The notes under the pieces are model-generated. The model did no database searches and had not been told where the DNA came from. It saw only the letters and a program-made list of their open reading frames with translations. From NCBI RefSeq assembly GCF_014161445.1, contig NZ_JABBXA010000002.1:666351-730350 (forward strand): 64,000 nucleotides of DNA, read 5' to 3'. The DNA is from Microbispora sp. H13382. Its GTDB lineage: Bacteria; Actinomycetota; Actinomycetes; Streptosporangiales; Streptosporangiaceae. Each line of letters starts with the position of its first letter. Position 1 is the stretch's first letter. Of the stretch, positions 42,776-51,846 are shown one piece after another. A program made the translations under genes and the position numbers.

Positions 42776-43711
42776 ATGCGCATCGCGGTCTACCTTCCGC
42801 TGCTGCTGTCGCTGCTCGCTCCCCTCGGCGCGCGCGTCATGTCAGAACGGTGCGAGCCCCGGCTGGCCACCTGGCTGCTCACCGTCTCGGCACTGGTGCT
42901 GGGCGCGGCGAGCACCTTGTCGCTGGGCCTGCTTGCCATCACCGGACTGATCCGCGTCCCCCTGCTGGCCGACCTCGGGCATTGGTCGGTCCACGCTGTC
43001 CAGCGGGACGACCCGACCCACCTGTGGGTCGCCATGATCGCGGGCCTCCTGCTCGGCGGTGCCGTACTCGCCGTCGGCCGCATGCTGTGGACCCGGGCCC
43101 GCTCCCTGGCCGCCGCGGCCCAGCAGGCCGCCTGCATGCCCGCCCACGACGGCCTGGTCGTGATCGAGGACGATACTCCCGACGCGTACGCTCTGCCGGG
43201 GCTGCCCGGACGCGTCGTGGTGTCCACCGGCATGCTGCACCTGCTGGACGACGGCGAACACGACATCCTGCTCGCCCACGAACGGGCCCACCTGGCGGCC
43301 CATCACTATCTCTTCGTCGCCCTCGCCGGGCTGGGCGCCGCCGCCAACCCCCTCCTGCGCCCCCTCGCCGCCGCCGTGACCTACACCGTCGAACGGTGGG
43401 CCGACGAACGCGCCGCCGCCGCGACCGGTGACCGCGTCCGGGTCGCCCGCACCGTCGGCAAAGCCGCCCTGGCCGCCCCTCATACCCCTGGTGGTCGTCT
43501 TCCGGGCCACGCCCTGGGCATCCTCGGCCATCGCGGCCTGCCGCGGGGCGCCGGGCCGGTGCCCCGCCGGGTCGCCGCCCTGCTCGCACCGCCCCTGCGG
43601 CACCGTCCCGAGATCGCCGTCGCCGCGGGTGCGGTGCTCGCCGTCGTCGCCTGCTCCATCGCCGACGCCACCCGCGACCTACACCTGTTGCTGGAGCTCA
43701 TCGGCGTGTGA
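42776..43711 (+). CDS. M56-family (BlaR1-like) membrane metallopeptidase
   Basis: 311 residues with N-terminal membrane helices and the zinc site HERAH at about 168-172, followed by the glutamate-containing helix (VERWADERAAAAT). The family member BlaR1 cuts or triggers loss of BlaI. The sensor penicillin-binding domain is absent here, so the signal is unlikely to be a beta-lactam bound covalently by this protein. Nine bases separate it from the BlaI-type gene. Confidence 0.9.
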   Translation: MRIAVYLPLLLSLLAPLGARVMSERCEPRLATWLLTVSALVLGAASTLSLGLLAITGLIRVPLLADLGHWSVHAVQRDDPTHLWVAMIAGLLLGGAVLAVGRMLWTRARSLAAAAQQAACMPAHDGLVVIEDDTPDAYALPGLPGRVVVSTGMLHLLDDGEHDILLAHERAHLAAHHYLFVALAGLGAAANPLLRPLAAAVTYTVERWADERAAAATGDRVRVARTVGKAALAAPHTPGGRLPGHALGILGHRGLPRGAGPVPRRVAALLAPPLRHRPEIAVAAGAVLAVVACSIADATRDLHLLLELIGV

Positions 43712-43741
43712 CGGCGGCCGAGTCGGTGAGAGGCTGAGTGC

Positions 43742-44440
43742 ATGGCGCGGGTGCTTGTGGTGGAGGACGATCCGGTGATCGGGCCGGAGCTGGAGGCGGC
43801 GCTGACCGTCGCGGGTTACCGGACCGACCTCGCGGCCACGGGGGCGAAGGCGCTCGATTCGGGCAGGGCGGTCATGCCCGATCTGGTGCTGCTGGACCTG
43901 GGACTGCCGGACGATGACGGTGTCACCGTGTGCCGCCGGTTGCGGGCGGTTCTGCCGCAGGCGGTGATCGTGGTGCTGACGGCGCGCACCGAGGAGTTCG
44001 AGGTGGTCGTGGCACTCGACGCGGGGGCGGACGACTATCTGACCAAGCCGTTCCGGCTGACCGAGCTGCTGGCCAGGCTACGTGCCCACTTGCGTCGCCA
44101 GGCGACGCCTCGGGACGAGGATCGGACCTTGACGGTGGGGCGGCTCAGTCTCGACCTGCCGGCTCGCAGGGCGTACGTCGCGGGCGACGAGGTGGCGCTG
44201 CGGCCCAAGGAGTTCGACCTGCTGGCGGCGCTGGCGTCCCGCGCCGGTGAGGTCGTCTCCCGCGAGGAGTTGATGGACGAGGTGTGGGACGTCAACTGGT
44301 TCGGGCCGACCAAGACGCTCGACGTGCACGTGTTCGCGCTCCGCCGCAAACTCATCGACCACGGCGAGGATCCGCAGCGGATCGTTACGGTACGGGGCCG
44401 GGGCTACCGTTACGAGCTGCCGGAGACAGCAGAAGACTGA
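43742..44440 (+). CDS. OmpR-family response regulator
   Basis: 232 residues. Receiver domain with VVEDDPV, the aspartate in LLDLGLPD (about 52), VVLTART and YLTKPF; C-terminal OmpR winged helix from about residue 130 (LRPKEFDLLAALASRAGEVVSREELMDEVW, then RKLIDHGEDPQRIVTVRGRGYRYE). Its last 56 bases overlap the end of the histidine kinase gene on the other strand. ATG start at 43742. Confidence 0.95.
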   Translation: MARVLVVEDDPVIGPELEAALTVAGYRTDLAATGAKALDSGRAVMPDLVLLDLGLPDDDGVTVCRRLRAVLPQAVIVVLTARTEEFEVVVALDAGADDYLTKPFRLTELLARLRAHLRRQATPRDEDRTLTVGRLSLDLPARRAYVAGDEVALRPKEFDLLAALASRAGEVVSREELMDEVWDVNWFGPTKTLDVHVFALRRKLIDHGEDPQRIVTVRGRGYRYELPETAED

Positions 44441-45650
44441 AGACCGGCGGAACGGTCCTGCGCAGCACCAGCCGGCCCGCCTCGGCCTCGGCCAGCGAGC
44501 GGGCCAGCGCCAGGCCGATGCCGTGCCCGTCGGCCGCGCGCCGAGCGAACACGTCCACACCCTCGGGAACTCCCGGCCCGCGGTCGGCGACCTCGATCGC
44601 GATGCCGTTGGCAAGGTCCGCCGCCTCGACGGTGACCTCACCCTCACCGTGGACCAAGGCGTTGTCGAGCAGCACACGCAGGATCTGCCGCACCGCTGCG
44701 GTGGAGGCGGCGACGGGCGGCAGGTCATCCGGCACGCTGACCGTCAGACGGCGCTCCTGAGCGGCGAGCGGGCCCTGCCAGCACTCCCTGACTTCATCGA
44801 TCACGGCGGGTACGTCGAGCGGCGCCAACCCGGTCCGGTTGTCACGAGTGAGCCGTACGAGGTCGTCGATCACGGTCTGCAGCCGCTCACCTCGCCCGAG
44901 CGCGGTGTGGACGGCGTCGGCGAGGGCGGCGTCCGGCCGGGCCAGGGCCGCCTCCAGCCCGAGCATCATCCCGGTGAGCTGAGTGCGGAGCTGGTGGGAG
45001 ACGTTGGCGCTGAAGGCGCGCTCACGATCGAGCACGTCCCCGAGCCGGCGGGCGGTGGCTTCCAGCGCGAGCCCGGCCTGGTCGGCCTCCCGCACATTGG
45101 ATCGCGGCGCCCGGATCGTGAAGTCACCGTCGCCGAGGGCCTGCGCGGAGCGGGTCAGGTCTTCCAGCGGCGCGGCGAGCCTCGCCGACTGACGCCGTGC
45201 GAACGCGACGGCCAACCCGATCACGAGTATCGCCAGCCCGGCCATGATGAGCCACGCGATGTGCGTCTTGCCGGCCACCGTGTCGTACGAGGTGGCGATC
45301 CTGACGACCCCCGGCGTCTCGTCGGACGGAATGGGCGCGGTGGCGGTGAGGTAGCCACCCTCGGCACCCTCTATGAGCGGCGACCGGGCAGGGCCCGAGC
45401 CGAGGAGCCGCCGTCCGTCTGTGGTGTAGACGCCGACGGTCAGGTCGCGGGGAAGATCGGTGGGGAGCGAGATCGGGGCGGCGTTGGAGAAGGTGGAGGC
45501 CACCCACGTCGCCTCCATTTCCAGTGACTCGATCGCTCCGTCGTGGTAGAGCCGGGCGACGGCCACGGCCAGCGGCACCGCGAACAGGGAGACGGCCAGC
45601 ACGGCCACCCCCGTGATCGTGGTGAGCAGACGGCTGCGCAACGACCTCAT
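44385..45650 (-). CDS. Sensor histidine kinase, convergent with its regulator
   Basis: About 421 residues: one membrane helix (about 10-32), an exported sensor domain of about 110 residues, a second helix (IAWLIMAGLAILVIGLAVAF), HAMP, the HisKA box with NVSHQLRTQLTGMM, and a HATPase domain with LLDNALVHGEG, ADRGPGVP and DGHGIGLALAR. The usual E/D after the phosphorylated histidine is Q (SHQLRT). The ATG at 45650 gives a normal N-terminus. The gene is divergent from an MFS transporter and its tail overlaps the response regulator. Confidence 0.9.
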   Translation of the reverse strand: MRSLRSRLLTTITGVAVLAVSLFAVPLAVAVARLYHDGAIESLEMEATWVASTFSNAAPISLPTDLPRDLTVGVYTTDGRRLLGSGPARSPLIEGAEGGYLTATAPIPSDETPGVVRIATSYDTVAGKTHIAWLIMAGLAILVIGLAVAFARRQSARLAAPLEDLTRSAQALGDGDFTIRAPRSNVREADQAGLALEATARRLGDVLDRERAFSANVSHQLRTQLTGMMLGLEAALARPDAALADAVHTALGRGERLQTVIDDLVRLTRDNRTGLAPLDVPAVIDEVRECWQGPLAAQERRLTVSVPDDLPPVAASTAAVRQILRVLLDNALVHGEGEVTVEAADLANGIAIEVADRGPGVPEGVDVFARRAADGHGIGLALARSLAEAEAGRLVLRRTVPPVFSLLLSPAARNGSPGPVP

Positions 45651-45665
45651 CCGGCCATAGTGGCC

Positions 45666-45689
45666 CCTTGAAGGTAAGCGGGACGCTAA
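45666..45689. promoter_or_regulatory. Regulatory motif ahead of the MFS gene
   Basis: CCTTGAAGGTAAG (45666-45678) and the overlapping near-palindrome TAAGCGGGACGCTAA (45675-45689) lie in the 67-base space between the divergent kinase and MFS genes. Both parts recur ahead of the COG4705-like gene at 46936-46981, pointing to a shared regulator, probably the OmpR-family protein. Confidence 0.55.
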
Positions 45690-45717
45690 CCGAGCGGTAG
45701 GTAACCTGCTCGTCGCT

Positions 45718-46929
45718 ATGAGTGACAGCAATCTCGTCCGGCTCCTGCTGACCAGCCAGTTCGCCATCAAGTTCGGCTTCACCCTGCTAATGCCTTACCT
45801 CGCGGGGCATCTCACGCACGGCCTCGGCCTGACCGCGTCGGCGGTCGGACTGATCCTCGGGATCCGCAACGCGAGCCAGCGCGGGCTGGCGCTGGTCGGC
45901 GGGCAGCTGGCCGACCGGTTCGGGTGCCGGGCCGCCGTCGTGGCCGGGTGCGGGCTGAGGTCGGTCGGGTTCGGACTACTCGCGTTCGCCGACAGGGTGC
46001 CGGCGCTGGTGCTGGCCTCGGCGGCGACCGGTTTCGCGGGCGCGCTGTTCGACCCGGGCATCCGCACCATGCTGGCGACGGTCGCCGGTGACCGCAGGAC
46101 CATCCTGTTCGGCCGTTTCAACGTGGCCGGGCAGGCCGGGCTGCTGCTCGGCCCGCTGGCCGGGCTGGTGCTGGCCGCGCTGGACTTCCGCCTGGTCGCG
46201 CTCGTCGCCGCCGCGGTGTTCGCCGTCCTCGCCATGGGCCAGGCAGTCACGCTTCCCGCCGTCGCCGCCACGGCCCCCGGGGAGGACCGCGCCGGATGGC
46301 GGAGGGTCCTGCGGAATCGCTACTTCATCGTCTTCTCCCTCGCCATGGCCGGGTCGTACCTGCTGCCGTTCCAGATCTACGTCACGGTGCCGCTGGTCAT
46401 GGGCCGCACGCTCGGGCCCGAGCAGGACTTCGGGATGGGTGAGCTGTTCGCGCTGTCGGCGGTGCTGGCGATCGCGTTGCAGGGGCGGGTGGGCGCGTGG
46501 GCGGCCAAGCGGTGGTCACCGCCACACTGTCTGGCGGCCGGTCTCGTGGTGATGGCGCTGGCGTTCGTGCCTCTGGTCGCGTTTCCGCAGCCCGTCGTGC
46601 CCTCCGTACTCACCGAGGAGGTGGCCGAACATCTCGCGATGTTGCCGATGCTCGCCGGCGCGGCGCTGCTGGCCGTGGGGACGATGCTGATCTGCCCGTT
46701 CGAGATGGACGTCATCGTACGGCTGTCGCGTGGGCGTCTCGTCGCCACGCACTACGGCCTCTATTCGACCTTGTCCGGCGTCGCGACCGCCGTGGGCAAC
46801 CTGCTCACCGGTCTGATGTGGGAATCCCCGCACCGGTGGCTGCCGTGGACGGCCTTCGTGGCGCTGGGATGCGGGTGCGCCCTGGGAGTGGCCCTCCTCA
46901 ACCGCCGACGACTGCTGACGCCGGCCTGA
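45718..46929 (+). CDS. MFS transporter
   Basis: 403 residues, about twelve membrane helices. The motif A loop after helix 2 reads GGQLADRFGCRAAVV. DHA1-type drug or metabolite exporters have this layout. The ATG at 45718 begins one helix-worth before FAIKFGFTLLMPYLAG. It is probably regulated by the adjacent two-component system through the motif upstream. Confidence 0.92.
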   Translation: MSDSNLVRLLLTSQFAIKFGFTLLMPYLAGHLTHGLGLTASAVGLILGIRNASQRGLALVGGQLADRFGCRAAVVAGCGLRSVGFGLLAFADRVPALVLASAATGFAGALFDPGIRTMLATVAGDRRTILFGRFNVAGQAGLLLGPLAGLVLAALDFRLVALVAAAVFAVLAMGQAVTLPAVAATAPGEDRAGWRRVLRNRYFIVFSLAMAGSYLLPFQIYVTVPLVMGRTLGPEQDFGMGELFALSAVLAIALQGRVGAWAAKRWSPPHCLAAGLVVMALAFVPLVAFPQPVVPSVLTEEVAEHLAMLPMLAGAALLAVGTMLICPFEMDVIVRLSRGRLVATHYGLYSTLSGVATAVGNLLTGLMWESPHRWLPWTAFVALGCGCALGVALLNRRRLLTPA

Positions 46930-46935
46930 CGGCAC

Positions 46936-46981
46936 CCTTGAGGATAAGAACGCGGCTCATCTCGCGCTAAGCGGGCGTTAA
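46936..46981. promoter_or_regulatory. Second copy of the regulatory motif
   Basis: CCTTGAGGATAAG (46936-46948) matches 11 of 13 bases of the site at 45666, and TAAGCGGGCGTTAA (46968-46981) matches the near-palindrome there with one base missing and one changed. It lies about 160-200 bases before the COG4705-like start. Confidence 0.5.
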
Positions 46982-47138
46982 TCATCGCCCTCCTACCGTT
47001 GCCTCATGCTCACCGGGAGAAGCACGAGGCGGCTTCCACTCACTTACTACTACTCGCGCGAGTGGGCGAGTCCTGCTGGGTGCGGTGCCAACGAACCTCG
47101 CCGATGACGGCGTCCCTTTTCCTGTCTGGAGTGTGCGC

Positions 47139-48437
47139 ATGGTAGCCACATCTGCTCCCCCTCGGCTGCGACAAATGGCGAACAAGGTGCCCCTGGTCAC
47201 CGCGACCTTCTGGGTGATTAAGATCCTTTCGACGACGGTCGGGGAGACGTTCGCGGACTACCTGTCGGTCAATGTCGGGCTGGGCCCGGTAGTGACCGAC
47301 GGTCTGGTGTTCGTCGTCCTGGCAGCGGCCCTGGTGCTGCAGGCCTCTACCCGCCGCCACACCCCGTGGATCTATTGGCTGTCCGTGGTGCTGGTGAGCA
47401 TCTCGGGTACGCAGATCACCGACTTCCTCACCGACACCCTCGGGGTCAGCCTTTATGTCAGCACGGCGTTGTTCGCGGTGCTCCTCGCCGTGGTTTTCAC
47501 CGTCTGGTACCGGCAGGAGATGACCCTGTCGATCACGGCGATCAACACGCCTCGGCGGGAGGCGTTCTACTGGGGCGCCATTCTGACCACCTTCGCGTTG
47601 GGCACCGCGGCCGGTGACCTGTCCACCGAGGCGTTGAGTCTCGGGTTCCGCAACGGTGCACTGATCTTCGGCGGCGCCTTCCTCGTCACGCTGGTGCTGT
47701 GGCGGATCGAGGCCTGGCAGGTGGCCGCGTTCTGGGCCGCCTATATCCTCACTCGCCCGCTGGGCGCCGCCGTCGGTGATCTGCTCACCCAGGACCATCC
47801 GCTCGGTGGTTTGGGTCTCGGCGCCACCCGGACCAGCGTGTTGTTCTTCGCCATTATCGTCGTGCTTGTCGTGCGCGAGCAGGTGGCCACGACCACGGCC
47901 CGCCGCGCGGGCGCGCACTCCGCGGATACCGAGGGTAAGTCGGGCCGGGCGAGCCTGGGCCGGCCGTCGGACCTGGTGTGGGCTGCCGCCGGCATTGCCG
48001 CCGTCGTCGGGATCGGCAGTTGGCTGTCGGCCGGGGCCGCCGGCCAGACTTCCGGCTCAAGGGAGGCGGCGACCGGATCGGCTGACTCCGCTGGCGCGGC
48101 GGCAGGGGACTCGACGGCGGCGGGGGCCACGAAAGCACGACATGTGGTGTCGGCGAAGCTCGGGGATCTGTCCTCCTTCGCGGTCATCATCGACGATGTC
48201 AACGCGCTGACCGCCACGGGCGACCTCGCCGGCGCGAAGGCGCGGATCAAAGACCTCGAGGTGGCCTGGGACGCCGCGGAGGCAGGCCTCAAGCCCCGCT
48301 CCCCGCAGGATTGGCACGCCTTGGACGACGCGATCGACGGGGCACTGACCGCACTACGCGCAGGCAACCCGGCCCAGGCACGGTGTGTCGCGGCGCTGCA
48401 AACCCTTGAGAAGACCTTGAACCAACAGCAGAGCTGA
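47139..48437 (+). CDS. COG4705-like membrane protein with helical C-terminus
   Basis: 432 residues. The first 260 contain about eight membrane helices and the family pattern [50 protein letters not shown], and [21 protein letters not shown]. After a polar linker comes an extra helix and a soluble domain (about 345-432) of the type [20 protein letters not shown]. The biochemical role of the family is unknown; members are often near two-component systems. GGAG lies seven bases before the ATG at 47139; a start at 47178 is possible. Confidence 0.88.
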   Translation: MVATSAPPRLRQMANKVPLVTATFWVIKILSTTVGETFADYLSVNVGLGPVVTDGLVFVVLAAALVLQASTRRHTPWIYWLSVVLVSISGTQITDFLTDTLGVSLYVSTALFAVLLAVVFTVWYRQEMTLSITAINTPRREAFYWGAILTTFALGTAAGDLSTEALSLGFRNGALIFGGAFLVTLVLWRIEAWQVAAFWAAYILTRPLGAAVGDLLTQDHPLGGLGLGATRTSVLFFAIIVVLVVREQVATTTARRAGAHSADTEGKSGRASLGRPSDLVWAAAGIAAVVGIGSWLSAGAAGQTSGSREAATGSADSAGAAAGDSTAAGATKARHVVSAKLGDLSSFAVIIDDVNALTATGDLAGAKARIKDLEVAWDAAEAGLKPRSPQDWHALDDAIDGALTALRAGNPAQARCVAALQTLEKTLNQQQS

Positions 48438-48473
48438 AGTGCGCCCCGGCAACACGCCACCGCACTCAACCGG

Positions 48474-48489
48474 CCTGCCGATCGGCAGG
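48474..48489. terminator. 16-base perfect palindrome after the COG4705-like gene
   Basis: CCTGCCGATCGGCAGG is a perfect palindrome 37 bases past the stop codon, directly at the left edge of the IS5 remnant. It may be a terminator or the insertion end of the element. Confidence 0.45.
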
Positions 48490-48492
48490 TAA

Positions 48493-49255
48493 GGCCCCTA
48501 CTCCGAGCGGCTGCGGCAGCAGTTCGAGGGCGTGATCTGGCGGTTCAAGACGGGCGGGCAGTGGTGGGAGATGCCCGGGGAGTTCGGCGCTTGGCCGACC
48601 GTCCACAACCGCTTCCGGCAGTGGAGAGACGCCGGCGTCTTCGAAGCCTTGCTGGAAGGGGCGATCGCGGAAGCCGCCACCCGCGGGGAGGTGGACTTGT
48701 CCCTGGTCAGCGTGGACTCCACCACCGCCCGGGCTCATCACGACGCCGCCGGGATGCACCTGGGCGGAGACCTTGTCGCCGTCCTGGAGAAGGCCGTCGA
48801 AGAGCACAAGGGGGCGAGTCGGAAGGACATCAGGAGCACAACGCCGCAAACGACGCCGGGGCAGAAGAACGGCGACGCGTCCGGTACCGGCGCAAGCTCC
48901 GTTTGAAAGCTGCCCTGCTCGGACGCTCCAGGGGCGGGCAGACCAGCAAGGTCCACCTTGCCGCCGACCGCAAGTGCCGCCCGTTGGCAGGAAACGGCGT
49001 ATCAAGGCGGTCATCCCAGAAAAGAGGGACCAGGCCGCGAACCGGAAGAAGAAGGGCAGCAAGGGCGGCCGGCCTGTCAGCCACGACGCCGACCTGTACA
49101 AGGAGAGGAACACCGTCGAGCGCCTGATCGACAAGCTGAAGGCCTGGCGAGGCATCGCCACCCGCTACGACAAGACCCCTGCGAGTTACCTCGCCGGCCT
49201 CCACCTCCGCGCCGCGATGATCTGGATCAAAGACCTCGCCCGCGCCACCCCTTGA
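48493..49255 (+). pseudogene. Decayed IS5-family transposase
   Basis: Three frames together give a degraded transposase: PYSERLRQQFEGVIWRFKTG and WEMPGEFGAWPTVHNRFRQW; then AEERRRVRYRRKLRLKAALL and GGQTSKVHLAADRKCRPLAG; then RRIKAVIPEKRDQAANRKKK and RNTVERLIDKLKAWRGIATR. The 5' end, the junction after KCRPLAG (a deletion of about 50 codons) and two frame changes show it is dead. It has cut off the N-terminus of the XF1762-like gene on its right. Confidence 0.85.
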
Positions 49256-49277
49256 TCACAACCAAATACGCGCCCTA

Positions 49278-49616
49278 GGTGTCCAGACCGGTGACGGCAC
49301 GCTCGTTGGTGTCGCGCTCATCGGCTGGCCCACCGTCTGGGCCTTCGACGGCGGCGACACCGCCGAGGTCCTCGCCCTGGCCACCGACGGCACATCCGAC
49401 GCCAGTGGAGTGCTGCTCGGTGCCGTCTGGCCCCTGGTTCGCGAGATGGGTTACCGGTGTCTGATCGCCTACACCCGCATCGACGACCCCGGCACCGACC
49501 TGTGGGACGCCGGATTCCGCGTCGTCCCCAGGCCCATCGGCTGGCACACCCGCAGTCGAGCCGGTGACGTCGCCCGCGTCCTGTGGGCGATCCGGGACGC
49601 CGGGGGCCGCCGATGA
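49278..49616 (+). pseudogene. XF1762-like protein fragment, N-terminus lost
   Basis: An open frame reads GVQTGDGTLVGVALIGWPTV, AEVLALATDGTSDASGVLLG, MGYRCLIAYTR and GFRVVPRPIGWHTRSR. The pattern (GTL.GVA..G, ATDGT..A...LLGA, LGYR..ITYT, GW...SR) is that of XF1762-type proteins from actinobacterial integrative elements. The upstream half is replaced by the IS5 remnant. Its TGA overlaps the ATG of the methyltransferase fragment, so the two were once co-translated. Confidence 0.7.
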
Positions 49617-49809
49617 GCGAGCTGCGCGAGCCGTACTGGCACGACGAGCACGCGGCGCTCTACCACGGGGACGCGCGCGAGGTGCTGGCCGAGATGGACG
49701 AGGGCTCGGTGGACTGCATCGTCACCAGCCCGCCGTACTGGGGCCTTCGGCACTACTGCGAGGGCCAGTACGGGCAGGAGCCCACGCCGGAGGCGTACGT
49801 GGAGCCCGG
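49613..49809 (+). pseudogene. DNA methyltransferase N-terminal fragment (right copy)
   Basis: From ATG 49613 the protein reads SELREPYWHDEHAALYHGDA, then REVLAEMDEGSVDCIVTSPP (motif IV, SPPYW) and YGQEPTPEAYVE. This is the start of an N4/N6-adenine/cytosine DNA methyltransferase as found in actinobacterial mobile elements. After about 65 residues it stops at the junction with an IS481 fragment. The catalytic motif is intact, but the SAM-binding half is missing. ATGA overlap joins it to the XF1762-like fragment. Confidence 0.75.
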
Positions 49810-50688
49810 GCGACGATCAGCCGCTACCTGACCCGCGCCGGGCTGGTCACCCCCGAGCCGAACAAGCGACCACGATCGTCCTACATCCGCTTCCAAGCCG
49901 AGCAGCCGAACGAGACCTGGCAAGCCGACTTCACCCACTACCGCCTCGCCGACGGCACCGACACCGAGATCCTCACCTGGCTGGACGACCACTCCCGCTA
50001 CGCCCTGTCGGTGACCGCCCACCCCCGTGTAACCGGCCCGATCGTGCGCGACACCTTCCGCCACGCGGTGGCCGCCCACGGCGTGCCCGCCTCCACCCTC
50101 ACCGACAACGGCATGGTGTTCACCACCCGCCTGGCCGGCCGCCGCAGCGGCCGCAACGCCTTCGAACACGAACTGCGCCGCCTGCACGTCACCCAGAAGA
50201 ACTCCACCCCCAACCACCCCACCACCTGCGGAAAAGTCGAACGGTTCCAGCAGACGATGAAGAAGTGGCTGCGCGCCCAGCCCGACCAGCCCGCAACCGT
50301 CACCGACCTACAGACCCTCATCGACTGCTTCGTCGACGTCTACAACCACCACCGCCCCCACCGATCGTTGCCCCACCGCGCCACGCCCGCCGCGGCCTAC
50401 AACACCCGGCCCAAGGCCCAACTGGCCGGCAGCCGCGACGGCGACACCCACACCCGGGTCCGACACGACCGCGTCGACCACACCGGCGTCGTCACCCTGC
50501 GGATCGGCGGCCGGCTCCACCACATCGGCATCGGACGAACCCACGCCCGAACCCACGTCATCCTGCTCGTCGACGATCTCCACGTCCGCGTGGTCAACGC
50601 CACCACCGGAGAGCTCCTCCGCGAGCTGATCATCGATCCCACCCGCGACTACCAACCCCAGTACACAAAGAAACCCCCGAACCCGTAG
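49810..50688 (+). pseudogene. IS481-family transposase, 5'-truncated
   Basis: The frame 49810-50688 encodes ATISRYLTRAGLVTPEPNKR, then the DDE integrase core: WQADFTHYRLADGT (first D), LTDNGMVFTTR (second D) and KVERFQQTMKKWL (E), and a beta-rich C-terminal domain (VVTLRIGGRLHHIGIGRTHA) typical of IS481. The N-terminal helix-turn-helix is absent, so the copy is defective. The sequence ends near 50720 with GATGTCTTGCGACATCAC, likely the terminal inverted repeat, directly next to the tRNA gene. Confidence 0.85.
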
Positions 50689-50721
50689 GTTCGAGGGTTT
50701 CCGATGTCTTGCGACATCACA

Positions 50722-50798
50722 TGGTCGGGGTGGCGGGATTTGAACCCACGGCCTCTTCGTCCCGAACGAAGCGCGCTGCCAAGCTGCGCTACACCCCG
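50722..50798 (-). tRNA. tRNA-Pro (anticodon CGG)
   Basis: The minus strand folds as a standard tRNA: acceptor CGGGGTG pairing with CACCCCG, anticodon stem CTTCG/CGAAG enclosing loop TTCGGGA (anticodon CGG), and a T arm containing GTTCAAATCC. The CCA end is encoded. The 3' end faces the IS481 fragment and the mobile-element remnants to the left. Confidence 0.95.
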
Positions 50799-50833
50799 GT
50801 CGCTTGGACTTTTCGTCCTGCGCCTCGGCAAGT

Positions 50834-51766
50834 CTAGCGGACTTTGCGGCTGCTTGTGCCATCCGGCGTGACGGGGCGGCGAGGAACGAGCGTCAGCAGG
50901 GTCGCCTCGGGCGGGCAGGCGAAGCGCGCGGGCGCGTAGGGCGAGGTGCCGAGGCCGGCGGAGACGTGCAGCCAGGCGCTCTCGTGCCTGCTCAGCCCCT
51001 TGACCCGGGCGCGGTCGATGCCGCAGTTGGTCACCAGGGCGCCGTAGAAGGGGATGCACAGCTGCCCGCCGTGGGTGTGCCCGGCCAGCAGCAGTTGGTA
51101 CCCGTCCTCGGCGAACCGCGACATGTTGCGTGGTTCGGGCGAGTGCATGACGCCGAGGCGCAGGTCGGCGTCGGCGGGTGCCTGGCCGGCGATCTCGTCG
51201 TACCGGTCCCGGTCGATGTGGGAGTCGTGGATGCCGCCCACGTGGACGTCGAGGTCGGCCACCTTGAGGCGGGCCGTCGCGTTGTTCATGTCCAGCCAGC
51301 CGGCCTCCCGCATCGCGGCGCCCAGCTCCTCCCACGGCAGGTTCGGCACGTGCTGCCGTGAGTCCCCCTTGGAGGTGCGCCACAGGTAGCGGGCGGGGTT
51401 CTTCGGCCGGGGGGCGTAGAGGTCGTTGGAGCCGTAGACGAACAGGCCCGGCCGCTCGAGCAACGGCTCCACGGCGTACATGTACGACTCGACGGCGTCG
51501 GGGTGCGCCAGCGTGTCGCCGGTGTTCACGACGAGGTCGGGGTTGAGCGCGGCCAGCGACCGCACCCACTTGATCAGCCGGTGGCGGCGGGGCGTGAGAT
51601 GCAGGTCGGAGATCTGCAGGATACGGACCGGCCGCTGGCCCGGCGCCAGGACGGGGACGTCGAAGCGGCGCAGCCGGAACCAGTTCCGCTCGAGTACGGC
51701 GGCGTAACCGACACCGGCGACGCCGAGGCCGAGGACGGACAGGGGAACCGCGGCTGCTTTCCTCAC
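50834..51766 (-). CDS. Calcineurin-like metallophosphoesterase
   Basis: About 310 residues. A short N-terminal membrane segment is followed by the phosphoesterase fold: [18 protein letters not shown], the GSND variant of the GNHD motif, and [12 protein letters not shown] near the end. The usual H in GNHD is replaced by S (YGSNDLYAP), a family feature also seen in actinobacterial relatives. The GTG at 51766 is preferred because it begins the hydrophobic leader; the longer frame to 51832 has an unnatural start. In M. tuberculosis the corresponding gene (Rv3683) also adjoins ponA2. Confidence 0.9.
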   Translation of the reverse strand: MRKAAAVPLSVLGLGVAGVGYAAVLERNWFRLRRFDVPVLAPGQRPVRILQISDLHLTPRRHRLIKWVRSLAALNPDLVVNTGDTLAHPDAVESYMYAVEPLLERPGLFVYGSNDLYAPRPKNPARYLWRTSKGDSRQHVPNLPWEELGAAMREAGWLDMNNATARLKVADLDVHVGGIHDSHIDRDRYDEIAGQAPADADLRLGVMHSPEPRNMSRFAEDGYQLLLAGHTHGGQLCIPFYGALVTNCGIDRARVKGLSRHESAWLHVSAGLGTSPYAPARFACPPEATLLTLVPRRPVTPDGTSSRKVR

Positions 51767-51846
51767 ACAGCCATGATGCCCGACGTACGGCCCGCCTCCC
51801 GCATAACCTGGCGAAGACCGGGGCCCGGGCACGGCAAGATGGACGC

